The notes: generated by a model not told the origin, from the sequence alone. A stretch of DNA of 64,000 bases from Branchinecta lynchi (GCA_023053575.1 JAKZAP010000018.1:5022001-5086000), one strand, 5' to 3'. Shown: positions 44,882 to 54,964, counted from the first letter of the stretch. Numbers and translations: made by a program.

Positions 44882-45783
44882 AGACGTATTATTCTAATTA
44901 TTCAGGTGTGGATGATATTTACAGAAAATTAAAAGAAAATGGTGTTAAGGTTTCCAAGGATAAAATAAAAAATGTGTTGCAAAATGAGAATGTGTATACG
45001 TTACACAAACCTTCCTATCATAACTTTGAAAGGAGGCGAGTGTATGTTCACTATGTTGATGAGCAATGGCAAGCTGATTTAGTTGACATGCAGAAATATA
45101 AAAAAGAAAATAATAAAACAAATTACATTTTAACTGTTATTGATTGCTTTAGTAAATATGCTTGGTGTGTCCCTCTGAAAGACAAAACGGGTGCTGAAAT
45201 AATAAAAGCATTCAGTGTTATATTTAAAGAAAGAATTCCTAAGAAACTACAAACTGATAAAGGTAAAGAATTTGTGATGAGAAATGTTCAATCTTTTTTG
45301 AAAAATAACGATATACACTGGTTTGCATCTGAAAGCGAATTGAAAGCGCAAATTGTAGAACGATTCAATAGAACGCTGAAAGACAAGTTATGGAAATATT
45401 TCACTCACAATAACACTACTAATTGGATTGATATTTTACCTTTATTTGTGAGTAATTATAATAACTCGTACCACCGTTCAATACAAATGAAACCAGTTGA
45501 TGCTAGTAAAAAGGTTAATCAGAAAAAGGTTTTTAGTGCTCTGTTTCCTCCAGTAGATGACTACAAAATCACAGGAAACGTCAAAGTAGGGGATTTAGTC
45601 AGAATTAAAAAAGAAAAAAGTATTTTCGATAAAGGATATTTACCTAATTATACGGATGAGGTATTTCAGATAGCAACCATCAGACCTACCATTCCCATTA
45701 CTTATGAAATATCTGACAAAAGTGGGGAATTAATTCAAGGAGGGTTTTATGAAAAAGAACTTTCAAAATTTATTATGAAATAA
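44812..45783 (+). CDS. int: RVE-family integrase (Polinton)
   Basis: This is a DDE integrase that joins the element ends to the target. The catalytic core shows Asp89 in WQADLVDM, Asp149 in LQTDKGKEF and Glu183 in IVERFNRTLK (numbered from 44,812), with an N-terminal helical region that resembles other Polinton integrases. A C-terminal SH3/chromo-like segment at about 255-320 starts 'VKVGDLVRIKKEK'. The reading frame opens at 44,791 and contains no ATG before the core; the first codon at 44,812 is TTG. The frame overlaps the zinc ribbon at -1 relative to it, with T_TTA_AAA at 44,845-44,851. Either a programmed -1 frameshift produces a zinc-ribbon/integrase fusion, or one base is missing or extra in the A8 run (44,848-44,855). 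Confidence 0.95.
   Translation: MCYLRVEEKSLFKKNLNAETDILKTYYSNYSGVDDIYRKLKENGVKVSKDKIKNVLQNENVYTLHKPSYHNFERRRVYVHYVDEQWQADLVDMQKYKKENNKTNYILTVIDCFSKYAWCVPLKDKTGAEIIKAFSVIFKERIPKKLQTDKGKEFVMRNVQSFLKNNDIHWFASESELKAQIVERFNRTLKDKLWKYFTHNNTTNWIDILPLFVSNYNNSYHRSIQMKPVDASKKVNQKKVFSALFPPVDDYKITGNVKVGDLVRIKKEKSIFDKGYLPNYTDEVFQIATIRPTIPITYEISDKSGELIQGGFYEKELSKFIMK
44845..44851 (+). promoter_or_regulatory. candidate -1 ribosomal frameshift site T_TTA_AAA
   Basis: In the zinc-ribbon frame the heptamer is X_XXY_YYZ with X = T, Y = A, Z = A, a canonical slippery sequence. A -1 slip enters the integrase frame exactly here. I found no obvious strong hairpin downstream by eye. Alternative: a one-base indel in the A8 run by sequencing or mutation. 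Confidence 0.5.
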
Positions 45784-45799
45784 AATTACTTGTATATAA

Positions 45800-46621
45800 A
45801 TGGATTCAAGACGCTTGAGTGATATGTTATCGGATATAGTGAAGAACAGAGAAATTCAGAGAAGCAAGGTTCAGCAAAATGAGATGGAGAAGGCAGGATT
45901 TCGGGAATATGCTTCAGAATTAAACGCTCCAGTTATTATAGCACAAAAAGAAAACACTAAAGACACCATCAAAAAATTACAAGAGAACGCTGAAACGATA
46001 ATTAATAAACTACAGGAAGGTGATAATAATTCAAGAAGACGGTTTCTCAGATTAGGTGATACATTTAAAACAGCTTTACAGACCACTACTTCAGAGGAAG
46101 TGAGTCGAGCACCCGCTTTAGAACCTTCTCCCAATTTAGGACCACTATCCGTTGATATGAATAAAGATATTACCCAAGAGTTGTTAAATCAGATTAATTT
46201 AAAACATGTAGAATCGCGGGGTGGCACTGATACTTATTTTAAAATGCCTACGTATTACATTAAGCATCATACGGATATAGATGAGGCTCTAGAACGTTTG
46301 ACATCTCTAAGTCAAAGTTATGGCGGGAAAAAAGGTAAAGGTTACTCTAGCTATGATGAAATCCTTGAATTTATAAGAGAATACAAGGAGAGGTTAACCA
46401 GCATTCGAACTAATTCCCCATTAGTCAACCAACAAGGAACTGGTGTATTTATGAATTGTGATGAAATGATTTCAAAATTATACACTTTGATAGGTAGCAG
46501 AGTAAACGGAAATACATCTGATGAGGTGAGAAATGAAGCTATTGATATTTTGGATTCGTTAATGCGAAATAAATTTCTTACGAAGAGAAATTACAATTCA
46601 ATATATAAAAATTATTTCTAA
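45800..46621 (+). CDS. unknown structural-type protein (273 aa)
   Basis: I do not recognise a family with confidence. The N-terminal 75 residues are strongly helical with a likely coiled coil at about 48-75 ('TKDTIKKLQENAETIINKLQEG'-type heptads). A Pro/Ser/Thr-rich linker follows at about 95-118, then a helical C-terminal half that ends in 'RNEAIDILDSLMRNKFLTKRNYNSIYKNYF'-type text. A QQGTG sequence at 211-215 matches the xxGx|G pattern seen in the core and pVI-like proteins. It sits between integrase and penton genes, 16 bp and 3 bp from its neighbours, with start context gtatataaATGG, so virion assembly is the most likely role. Confidence 0.75.
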   Translation: MDSRRLSDMLSDIVKNREIQRSKVQQNEMEKAGFREYASELNAPVIIAQKENTKDTIKKLQENAETIINKLQEGDNNSRRRFLRLGDTFKTALQTTTSEEVSRAPALEPSPNLGPLSVDMNKDITQELLNQINLKHVESRGGTDTYFKMPTYYIKHHTDIDEALERLTSLSQSYGGKKGKGYSSYDEILEFIREYKERLTSIRTNSPLVNQQGTGVFMNCDEMISKLYTLIGSRVNGNTSDEVRNEAIDILDSLMRNKFLTKRNYNSIYKNYF

Positions 46622-46624
46622 TAA

Positions 46625-47347
46625 ATGGTGTTGTTAAACATTGAAGGTAATGAAAGTATCATTGATATAACATTTAGTCAACCAATCGAATTGAATCGTA
46701 ATTGGGATTATGAAATAGGTTTGAATCAGTGTACTTTGTGGTATTCATGGCATAATATAAGTGATAAATTTGGAAATAATACATTTCAATACAGGAAAGA
46801 TGAAGATAATAATGCAACAGAATGGATGAATGTTACTATTCCTAATGGGATGTATAACGATGATTGTTTGAATTATTTTTTGTGTCAGTATTTTGATACC
46901 CCAAAAGATAAATGTCCTATTGTAATTTCATCCAATCCAGCATCTATGAGATTTGTCATACTATTACAAGAAAAATATGTGTTTAGATTTAATAGTGACT
47001 TGTGTCAGATTTTAGGATTTGAGAAGGATAGTGAGATATCTAAGAAAATCAATGAAGGTACAAAGCTTCCGAATATAACAAGAAGCGTTGATAAAATTCA
47101 AATTCACTGCTCTCTTGTAAACAGTTCTATCGTAAACAAAAGTAAATCAGATGTCATTTGGACATTTGTTCCGAATACAGAACCGGGTTGTCAAATTGTT
47201 GAGAATCCTAGACAATTAATCTACCTTCCTATTAATACAAAAGACTTTATTTACTCCTTGAGAATGACAATTACTGATCAGTTGGGAAGACCTATCGATT
47301 TGAATGGTGATAACGTTGGATACGTACTGCATTTAAGAAAAGCTTAA
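46625..47347 (+). CDS. minor capsid protein (penton, single jelly-roll)
   Basis: At 240 aa this matches the Polinton penton protein, which forms the pentameric vertices. Family signs are a start with alternating beta strands ('IIDITFSQPIELN'), an early 'NWDYEIGLNQCTLWYSW' block, a central 'TIPNGMYNDDCLNYFL' block (the TIP-x-G-x-Y/F signature), and a C-terminus 'SLRMTITDQLGRPIDLNG' ending in a short 'YVLHLRKA' strand. Its start codon overlaps the late motif of the preceding stop (ttctaataaATGG). It lies directly upstream of the pVI-like and major capsid genes, as in other Polintons. Confidence 0.9.
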   Translation: MVLLNIEGNESIIDITFSQPIELNRNWDYEIGLNQCTLWYSWHNISDKFGNNTFQYRKDEDNNATEWMNVTIPNGMYNDDCLNYFLCQYFDTPKDKCPIVISSNPASMRFVILLQEKYVFRFNSDLCQILGFEKDSEISKKINEGTKLPNITRSVDKIQIHCSLVNSSIVNKSKSDVIWTFVPNTEPGCQIVENPRQLIYLPINTKDFIYSLRMTITDQLGRPIDLNGDNVGYVLHLRKA

Positions 47348-47379
47348 AGGATTAGTGAAATAAAATTATTTACCTATAA

Positions 47380-47736
47380 ATGTTGATTAATAATAAGCGA
47401 TTACTTTATAAAAAGCAGTATGGAAGTGGAATCGGTAGTGTATTCAAAAACATTGTTAATTCCCAGTTATTTCAAACGTCAGCAAAACAAATAAAAGATG
47501 GGGCTATGTCAATGTATAATAATATTATTAAACCGAGATTTGAGTTGTTGAAAAACAGAGCAATAGAATATGGGAAAGATCTGATCGATGTAAACAAGAA
47601 AGAACTCATTGATGTAATTGGAAACAAAAAATCGATGAAGGATCTTATCGGTACAAATAAAAGGATTTTAAATCAAAGAAGTCAGGACTTGATCAAAACG
47701 TTAATGACTGGAAATGGATTAAAGATTCTGAAATAA
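47380..47736 (+). CDS. pVI-like minor virion protein (118 aa)
   Basis: It is small, basic and helical, between penton and major capsid genes, the usual place of the adenovirus pVI-like protein. A QYGSG sequence at 13-17 precedes an amphipathic helix (about 18-40, beginning 'IGSVFKNIVNSQLF'). A second site, MTGNG at 109-113, lies near the C-terminus and fits the adenain consensus (M/I/L)XGX|G exactly. Cleavage at both would release a central helical protein with a membrane-active N-terminus, as in adenoviruses. Function is inferred by position and motif. Start context cctataaATG. Confidence 0.8.
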   Translation: MLINNKRLLYKKQYGSGIGSVFKNIVNSQLFQTSAKQIKDGAMSMYNNIIKPRFELLKNRAIEYGKDLIDVNKKELIDVIGNKKSMKDLIGTNKRILNQRSQDLIKTLMTGNGLKILK

Positions 47737-47766
47737 GTTTTATTTAATAATTTCTTTCTTATATAA

Positions 47767-49131
47767 ATGGCAGTAAATAAAGTTATCAGTCCGCAATGGA
47801 ACATTTTTGATGAACCGCTTGTTGATGATACAGTGGTAAGATACGAATTTAAAGAAATTCGAGAAACAGATGTGAATGTATCTAATAAATCAGAGTTTGA
47901 ATTCGTAACGAAGAAATTAGATTCCTGGTTTTATCCAAGTGAAAGTTATCTTGATGTTAGTGTAAGAATAGTGAAAGAAAATGGAGATAATATAGCTGCA
48001 ACCGATATTGCTACTTTAACGAATAATGGATTTAATTTATTCAGTACCGCTGAATATGTAATAAACGATGAATCGGTTGAAAAAATTAATCATGTTGGTA
48101 TTACAACTACCGTTACAAAGTTGATTGAATACTCTGATGATTATTCTAGAAGTGCAGCAAGAAATCATTTCTGGTATAAGGATTATAATCAAGGAAAAGA
48201 AATTAATCCTGTTATTGCTTCGTTTACTGCAACTCCAGTAGTAGCAGGGGCTGCAGCAGGGGGTGGAACAGTCAGTTTGAGAAATAATAATAATTATAAT
48301 AAAGGATTTGAAAAAAGATATAACAGAACAAAGAGCAGTAAATTAGTAAATATGTATTTACCATTATCAGAATTGTTTGGATTTCTGAAAGGAAACAAAC
48401 GATTCTTCAGAGGTGCATCGCATAAATTATTTCTAAGAAGAAATGATGATAACAACATGATTATAAGAAATGGAAATACTAATTTCAAAGTAGTAATCGA
48501 GTATTTATCCTGGAAGATCCCTATTGTAGCTCCTAGTATCGAAATGATGAGTGAATTAGAAAAGGGTCTTGCTAAGGATAAAAAGCATAATCTGATGTGG
48601 GAAGCATGTAATACTTATAAAAGCGATGTTAGTCAAAATAAGGAACACACTTGGAAAGTTATATCTGAGAGAAACAATCCAACAAAAGTAGTTGTGATGC
48701 TACAGAAAAATGAAAAGCATAACAATCAATTAATGAATAATATGGTGTTTGATCATATGAATTTAACAGACATAGAACTTAGAATTAATGGGGATAAATA
48801 TTCCGAAGAACCACTTAAATGTGATTTTAGCGATGACAAATGTAAATACTCAAATCTTTACAATAGGTTCATACATTTGGGTTATAAACAATTAGCATTT
48901 GATACTGGTAGTGTTGTTAGTATAGAAGAATTTAAAGAAGTATATCCACTATTCTGTTTCGATGTTTCCAAACACGAGTCAAATATTTATAATGGAACAA
49001 CTGCTGATATTGAAATAAGTTTAACGTTGAAAGATAATCAACCCGTACCATATAATGTTTACTGTGTTATATATTATGAAAGAAAAGCTACATTAGGTAT
49101 TATTAACAAAAATATGTATGTGAGTTTGTGA
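47767..49131 (+). CDS. major capsid protein (double jelly-roll, hexon-like)
   Basis: At 454 aa it has the expected size and position for the Polinton major capsid protein, which forms pseudo-hexameric capsomers from trimers. Recognisable blocks: 'NNGFNLFSTAEYVINDESVE' (about 85-104), 'LPLSELFGFLKGNKRFFRG' (about 198-216), 'VVIEYLSWKIPIVAPS' (about 242-257) and a beta-rich C-terminal half. A Gly/Ala insertion (VAGAAAGGGTVS, about 158-169) looks like a surface loop. It is the last unique gene: the right TIR begins 4 bp after its stop. Start context cttatataaATGG. Confidence 0.93.
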   Translation: MAVNKVISPQWNIFDEPLVDDTVVRYEFKEIRETDVNVSNKSEFEFVTKKLDSWFYPSESYLDVSVRIVKENGDNIAATDIATLTNNGFNLFSTAEYVINDESVEKINHVGITTTVTKLIEYSDDYSRSAARNHFWYKDYNQGKEINPVIASFTATPVVAGAAAGGGTVSLRNNNNYNKGFEKRYNRTKSSKLVNMYLPLSELFGFLKGNKRFFRGASHKLFLRRNDDNNMIIRNGNTNFKVVIEYLSWKIPIVAPSIEMMSELEKGLAKDKKHNLMWEACNTYKSDVSQNKEHTWKVISERNNPTKVVVMLQKNEKHNNQLMNNMVFDHMNLTDIELRINGDKYSEEPLKCDFSDDKCKYSNLYNRFIHLGYKQLAFDTGSVVSIEEFKEVYPLFCFDVSKHESNIYNGTTADIEISLTLKDNQPVPYNVYCVIYYERKATLGIINKNMYVSL

Positions 49132-49134
49132 GTC

Positions 49135-49721
49135 TGGATTTTTATTTAATAAAATCATCCCCTAATAAATGGAGTCCGCAAAGGAAGTCTTGAATACAAT
49201 CAGAATGAATAAATACAATGAGACAATCAGGAAAGAAGAACTAGTTCTTGGATTGAAATATACTATTGTTAAAATGAGAATTGCTAAGACAAAATATGGT
49301 GATAAGTTGGTTGTAGTTATTAATCATAATGACAAACCCTGTGATTTGTTTATAACACAGAAATATAATGCCATTGCTAACGAATTACTTTTAAAGAAAA
49401 ATCTAGTTTTGCAACCGATTGTACGCGAAAACAAGAACAAAGAAACATATGTGGATTTAGAACTGTTTACTCAGTAATATTTGAATAAAAAAATGAAAAA
49501 TGTAAAAAAAAAGAAGTAGTAGTATATTGTAGTATTTTATATGTAGTAAAGGGTAATATTCTCATTTCTTGTATCCTTTATTTTGGAAGTAAGAAAATAA
49601 AAATGTTCTTAAAAAGGGGGATAATTTGGTAAAAAGGATGTTAAAATTTAAGAAATTGATGTTAAAATGGGGTTTTGAAATTGGGGGGATGGTGAGCTAG
49701 AACCCCCTTTATATAACTACT
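49135..49721. repeat. right terminal inverted repeat of the Polinton (587 bp)
   Basis: Inverse of 35,303-35,889. It starts just after the capsid stop codon, contains the plus-strand 102-aa gene and ends …TATATAACTACT, so the element tip reads AGTAGTTATATA inward. The first flank bases are CGTGGG. Confidence 0.95.
49169..49477 (+). CDS. TIR-borne 102-aa protein, right copy
   Basis: Identical in translation to the left copy at 35,547-35,855 (see there for description). Here it follows the major capsid gene in the same direction and starts in the full late motif (atcatcccctaataaATGG). An AATAAA at 49,494-49,499 follows the stop by about 16 bp, a typical polyadenylation signal, and the left copy has the same. 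Two identical copies imply gene conversion between TIRs or recent origin. Confidence 0.8.
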   Translation: MESAKEVLNTIRMNKYNETIRKEELVLGLKYTIVKMRIAKTKYGDKLVVVINHNDKPCDLFITQKYNAIANELLLKKNLVLQPIVRENKNKETYVDLELFTQ

Positions 49722-50176
49722 CGTGGGGACGAAAGAAAAGAAATGCGATGACCACTAAAAGCACATCGCTAATGAAAAAATAAGAACGTGATCTAAATTA
49801 GAGAAGGAGTAATGGATATGTCCTGGGAAACCAGAGACTGAATGGGTAATTTAAGCCACTTTGAGTGCCGGAATCGGATCCTTTTAGTAAGGTGGTTAAA
49901 AAAGTTAAATGGGGTGAAGGTGGAGGTGATGGGTGGAGTTGTGGGTTCAGGGCATTTGTGAACCGACACTCCACCCAAGTTGTAGGTTCAGACCAGGGCC
50001 GGTACGTCCGTGGGATCATCTCTAGGATCTTTCATCGTCCAATCACAGACTCTCTACGATGGCTTGGCATAACATTCAAATCTTCATCGTTAAAATTTTG
50101 CTCTTAGTTGTTCAAGAAGTTTGTAAATCTATCCGTACCACCTACGGGAGTATCGTCCCCAACGCTATAACCGTAA

Positions 50177-50591
50177 AGCCGCTTTCGCATTGACGCGTCG
50201 TTGCGACGCGTCGCATATGCGTTTATCTTGCGTTTTGTAGCGTATCTTTCACACCTGCGCGAGAACATGTCACGCTAGTTGCGTATTTATATTTTCCTCT
50301 TTCAGCTTCCTCTACGAAATTTTCATTTATTTCATTAATCAGTAAGTTTTAATCATCATTAGTAAGTTTTTCTTCATCAGTAGTAGGTTATTCTCCAGTT
50401 TCTCTTCAAAAACTTAAATTCTTCACTAAAAAATCTCATGTGTAACGCGTCGACGCAACGCAAGAATAGAAATTGGTTCTACTCTTGCGTTCCATTTTAT
50501 TTGTCTGCGTAAGCTCTGCGTTGCGTCGCCACAAGCGCAACGCACAGGTTGCGTAGCTTAGTGGGAAATACCCGTCAATGTGAACGCGGCT
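50177..50591. mobile_element. Harbinger-type MITE, right X copy
   Basis: Same as 19,366-19,780, with the AGCCGCTTTCGCATTGACG ends and TAA flanks. Confidence 0.75.
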
Positions 50592-50769
50592 TAAAGCTTT
50601 GAGAAATTTGTACGGCAGCTTCTGCACTCCTTCTGTACCATCTCGTGACTGAGCCTCGTTTTTCTTGCATGCTGCAGGTTCCCTTCTCGGACGATTCTTT
50701 CTACATCCGTTTTTGCACTGCAGTGCTTCCGAGGAAGACGGCAGCGCTTCTCAAGAATCACGGACTTGG

Positions 50770-51795
50770 GGTTCGTTCCAGCCCCTCTTCGGAGTTACTT
50801 CGGAGTAACTACGTGTGACGTCAGAAATTAACTACTACCTGGAACGGACGAGTTACTACAGGACGAGATAGCGCGTGTTTCTTGAATTCAAGAAGAGATG
50901 GGGAAGGATGAACAGAACAAAATTATTTGGTTTTGCTGCAAAAGAACGGCTTGGTAATTATTTTGAAACATATTCTTCAAGTGAAGGAGAAGAGGAGCTA
51001 ATGGAGCAGTGACATTGACTATGTGCCCGTTAATTCTCTGTCTCTATTCCGGTTGTGTCTTTTTGGTCGCCAAATCCTTATTTTAACTATAATTGTTTCC
51101 TAGCCAGAATCGCAACAGTCGTTCTTATTCCCGAGCAAATTTGTTAGCACAATGTTTAGTCTTTATAACGAATGGAACGCCCAAGATTCTACTATCTAGA
51201 AGCCAATGATTTCAAAGGTGGTTAACAAGGTTCATAAGTCAATTATCTTTTTCTCCTACAATATATAGAATAATGACAACACTAAAATACAAAGCAACAG
51301 AAAAGGCTTTCGCCTCTAAATAACTCTGAGAAATTTAATGGACAATATTATTTAAGTTTAATTTGAAACTTAATATTATATAGTGCAAAAATTGCCATCT
51401 GAGTTACAGGCGTTTCAAATTCATTCCTGCCACAGTCCCAAGCAAGTCACCAAACCGACCGGTAAATCGTCAACGAGGTTTACAAAAAAAATACTTTGGG
51501 GTTAATCAGCAAATCATATTTGAAGAGAAGCTAAAGGCCAAGTACAGCTGAAGATCACATAATAATTTCCTGCTTATTTTAGCAATTACACCTTGTCTGA
51601 TTTTGCTGCCCCGAGTTCACTTCTGAGGCTCTTGGAAAGTGAAAGTGCTAAAGACGGTCGGGTACTATCTTTACAAAAAGTTACTTCGAAGTAACGATCT
51701 TCCTTGTGCTCCCTGTAACTTTTTGACGAGCTGGAACGGTGAAAGTGACTGAAAAGTAACTATTTAGTAACTTTCGGGCAGAGCTGGAACGAACC
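50770..51795. mobile_element. 1-kb GGTTCGTTCCAGC element, right X copy
   Basis: Same as 19,959-20,983 with one extra A in a run near 51,488. Confidence 0.6.
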
Positions 51796-52556
51796 TTTGG
51801 TCACCGACCAAGTTCGTGTTTCCCTGCAAGGTGCTGCAGCGCTGCCGATCAACCAAGAAGAAAGTGAATTCAAAAACGCATATTGTGCAAAAGCAAAGAA
51901 GTGCTGCAGTAGCGATGCGGCAGCGCTGTTGCAACAAAAACGAGGCTCTGGTGTCACTCATGTTCGGCGAATCAAAAAGACGGCATCGTGTTGTTTTAAA
52001 TACGCGAAGCACCTGCTCAACTCTTAAAAAATATGTCATAACCATACATTGAAGAAGAAGTTCAAAATACAAGATGCAAATGTTACGCTTGTGGATGTTT
52101 CCTCGTTGCTTTCAAAAATCATGGACAACTGGGCCCAACCAACGCACGAGTTATCCCCTGCTTCTTGGCAGAAGATTGAAAATTTAGTCTATTTCTTATG
52201 TTTTATTTTTCTTTCCCTTACTCCACTTTCTAAGAATGGCGGGTTAAAAAATCAGTAGCTTACCTACCTACCTAATATTCGGGAGACAAGGAAGAACCTA
52301 CGCATACACACAAGCTCAAAGTTGATTGAAAGTTGAACGAGAAAAAACGCCCAAAAAAGAAGGATAAAAAATTAAAATTAAAATTGTATAGTTTCTTTTG
52401 AGCTCTTAATGTCATTTGTGCCTTGTAGTGTGAGACACCAGATACCAAATCCCCCGTTCCCTTAGAAAAAATTGGAGTGACGCAGAGTAACAATCAGTTG
52501 AACTGTGTCAGTTTTAGGCATTTTAGGTGTATCACATGTAAGAGATTGTTGTTCAC

Positions 52557-52867
52557 AGCGACGTCACGACTGGGGAGGTGGAAGCCCCACCCCCCAATAT
52601 TTTCGGCCAGTCGGTCAAAACAGCTGATATTTTTTAACGAAAACAATCATTTTTTTCTGAAAATCAGTTAATTTTTTTTCAAAACAGTCGGTTTTTCAGA
52701 AAATCAGTCGACTTTTTTTCAAAACTGTCATTTTTTGCTTGAAAACGGCAGTTTTTCTTGAAAATAGTTTTTTTTTTTCTGCAAAAACAGTCGGTAAAAA
52801 TTACCAGCCAGTCGGTAAACCCCTAGCCCCCCCGCCAAACATTTTTGATAGTAACGCCTCTGGTTGT
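52557..52867. repeat. G-run/GACTG-word repeat, right X copy of B
   Basis: Same as 21,745-22,055. Confidence 0.55.
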
Positions 52868-53521
52868 TCGTATCCTATTAAATTTTTTGTAATTCTAACC
52901 ATGTCCAGGTTTAGTATAATCTATTGAAAGCCAAATACGGTCATACAACAGACGCCTAGGGCGCCAACAAAAATTCATACAAATAGAAATAGAAACGCAG
53001 ACTTGTTTATTCTTTTAATGCATTTAAAACAAAACAAAAAACGATCTCGCGAATTATACTTTTATTTGTAGACTTTAAGATACTAGGGAAGAAAACACTA
53101 TCAACCATCCCATCCCAACTAAACCGAATGAAGGAAGCTCTTGGCACTGTCCAAAAAGGTGGTTAATGGTATCGTCTTAGCAGAAACACTGTGAACTGCG
53201 AGGATTTCCCTTAGGTTCAGGTCTGATTATCCGAAAATATTTAATAATACGATTAAACAAAAGTAATGGAGGGCCGAAAGTTAGGTGACATACATAGCAC
53301 TGTATTGTTCCCCGATTCATTACCCTCAACCAGGAAACGAAATGGGCTGTTGGGGAAAGTCATCCTGGCGCTTTCCCACAACTTTCTCTTTCCCACAACT
53401 TTCCCTTTCCCTAAATTTCACCAGGCAGCTTGTGAAGCTCGTCTTCATTTGAGGCTTGGTGGATTTTGGCTTGTCATCGCCACTAACACCCATCGCAACC
53501 CCCCCCCCCCCCCCCACCACC

Positions 53522-53599
53522 GAGAATCGAACCAGGAAGGGATCAGGAATCAGGAAAATTAGAATCCAGCGCGCTGATCACTCGGCCATGACGGACAGT
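53522..53599 (-). repeat. tRNA-derived SINE head, right X copy
   Basis: Same as 22,709-22,786; the adjacent C-run is one base longer here. Confidence 0.55.
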
Positions 53600-54643
53600 G
53601 ATGACAGTAAAATCATCAGATTTCCTCGACCGCTCATTCCTCAAAAGAACCGTTGACAGATAAGGGTGTCGTAAATCCCTAAAGTATGCACGAGCCAGCC
53701 AGTGAATAACCACCAAGAGAAACCGTCCAGAAAACTTCTTTTCTTATACAGAGTAATACGCCTCTGATCGGTAAACAATTCCGACTTCTTTCCCCGAGGA
53801 TGCAAAACCACTTTGGACTTTCCGCCCAACGGAATGGTTTTTCCGGGACCACGGAATAACAAGCACGTTTAAACAATTAGACCATCACACGTGTTCTTTG
53901 GTTGCTAGACAACGTGTCGGAGATTACTAGATGGAAAAGCTTTTAATAGTGGGGAGCTAGACCAACATAGACGAAGACTGGATAAGTGCATCCGGGAGAT
54001 GTTCATTTTCCGAAAGAGCTGATGGTGGGCGGTGGGGAGCATGGTAGTAGAAACACGTTTTTGAAAATACTTTCGCATGCATCTAGCGGGTGCTCTTTTG
54101 ATAGACTAATGCTGGATGGAACGCTTTTAAAGTGTAACTGGAAAGGAAACTTATTTTACTTCCGATATTTAAATACAACGAAGTATTTTAAATCGTGTAA
54201 GGGATTTTGTTTCTGTTTTTTCACCCGGCGCTCTAGTAGTAATGGTCAGAATGTGCGCCGCCTGAAAAACCGAAAATTCAACCAGAGGCGGACAATGTGA
54301 ATGTCAACAGAAGCCCGCTTTTCCATGGCTAAAGAAGCTAGGAAAAAATCGCGGCTCAAGAAAGTAAGCAAATGATGTTAAGATGCGTCTTGCAAGGAAT
54401 CTGCATTTTTACTCTTTTTTTTTTACCTTTATTTCGAGCGTAGAGTGACAAGCATACAGAGGTATCGCAAATCCGACAGAACAAGTTCATTCGATGAAAC
54501 TGATTATCTGTGGATAGCGGACAGACGAAGTAACGAATTCTTATCGGAGTTGCAGGCTTATTTAAGTAAATAAGTGATGTGTAACTAGACCTGCCGAGTG
54601 TCAGACCTATTCGGTCAAACTTTAATAGTGGTGACCTACCTCC

Positions 54644-54964
54644 AGAGGCGTCACTAGCCAAAATGTTCGGGGGGGGGGGGGGGGGGGGTATTTACCGATT
54701 GGCTGGTCATTTTTACCCACGGTTTTTGCAGAAAAAAACGACTGCTTTCAAGAAAAAGACGACTGTTCTGACGAAAACACGACTGATTGTTAAGAGAAAC
54801 CAACTGTTTTAAGAAAAACCAATGTTTCCAAGACAAAAATCGACTGTTTTTACAAAAGTCGCGGTGGTTCGCGCCGACCCGGGTATTTCTTACCGACTTG
54901 CTGATAACATTGGGGGTGGGTGGGAGGGGTCCCTTCCCCCATACGTGACGGCACTGCTAACACC
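54644..54964. repeat. G-run/GACTG-word repeat, right X copy of C
   Basis: Same as 23,830-24,150 with a G-run longer by one. Confidence 0.55.

Larger units (their letters stand above)
35303..49721. mobile_element. complete Maverick/Polinton element (14,419 bp)
   Basis: The 587-bp terminal inverted repeats enclose a protein-primed DNA polymerase, packaging ATPase, RVE integrase, adenain-like protease, major and minor jelly-roll capsid proteins and accessory genes: the full hallmark set of Polintons/adintoviruses. The ends begin 5'-AGTAGTTATATAAAGGGGG; Polinton termini are known to begin with AG. The usual 6-bp target duplication is not present because the left flank is an inverted copy of the right flank (cccacg against cgtggg). 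The right flank begins CGTGGG, and the same bases begin X at the uninterrupted copy (18,911). Frames are intact, apart from the integrase start discussed below, so the insertion appears recent. Confidence 0.97.

Noticed and set aside
35297..49727. Standard 6-bp target-site duplication around the Polinton
   Set aside because: The flanks are cccacg and cgtggg, inverted and not direct, as expected from the fold-back flank; no duplication can be claimed.
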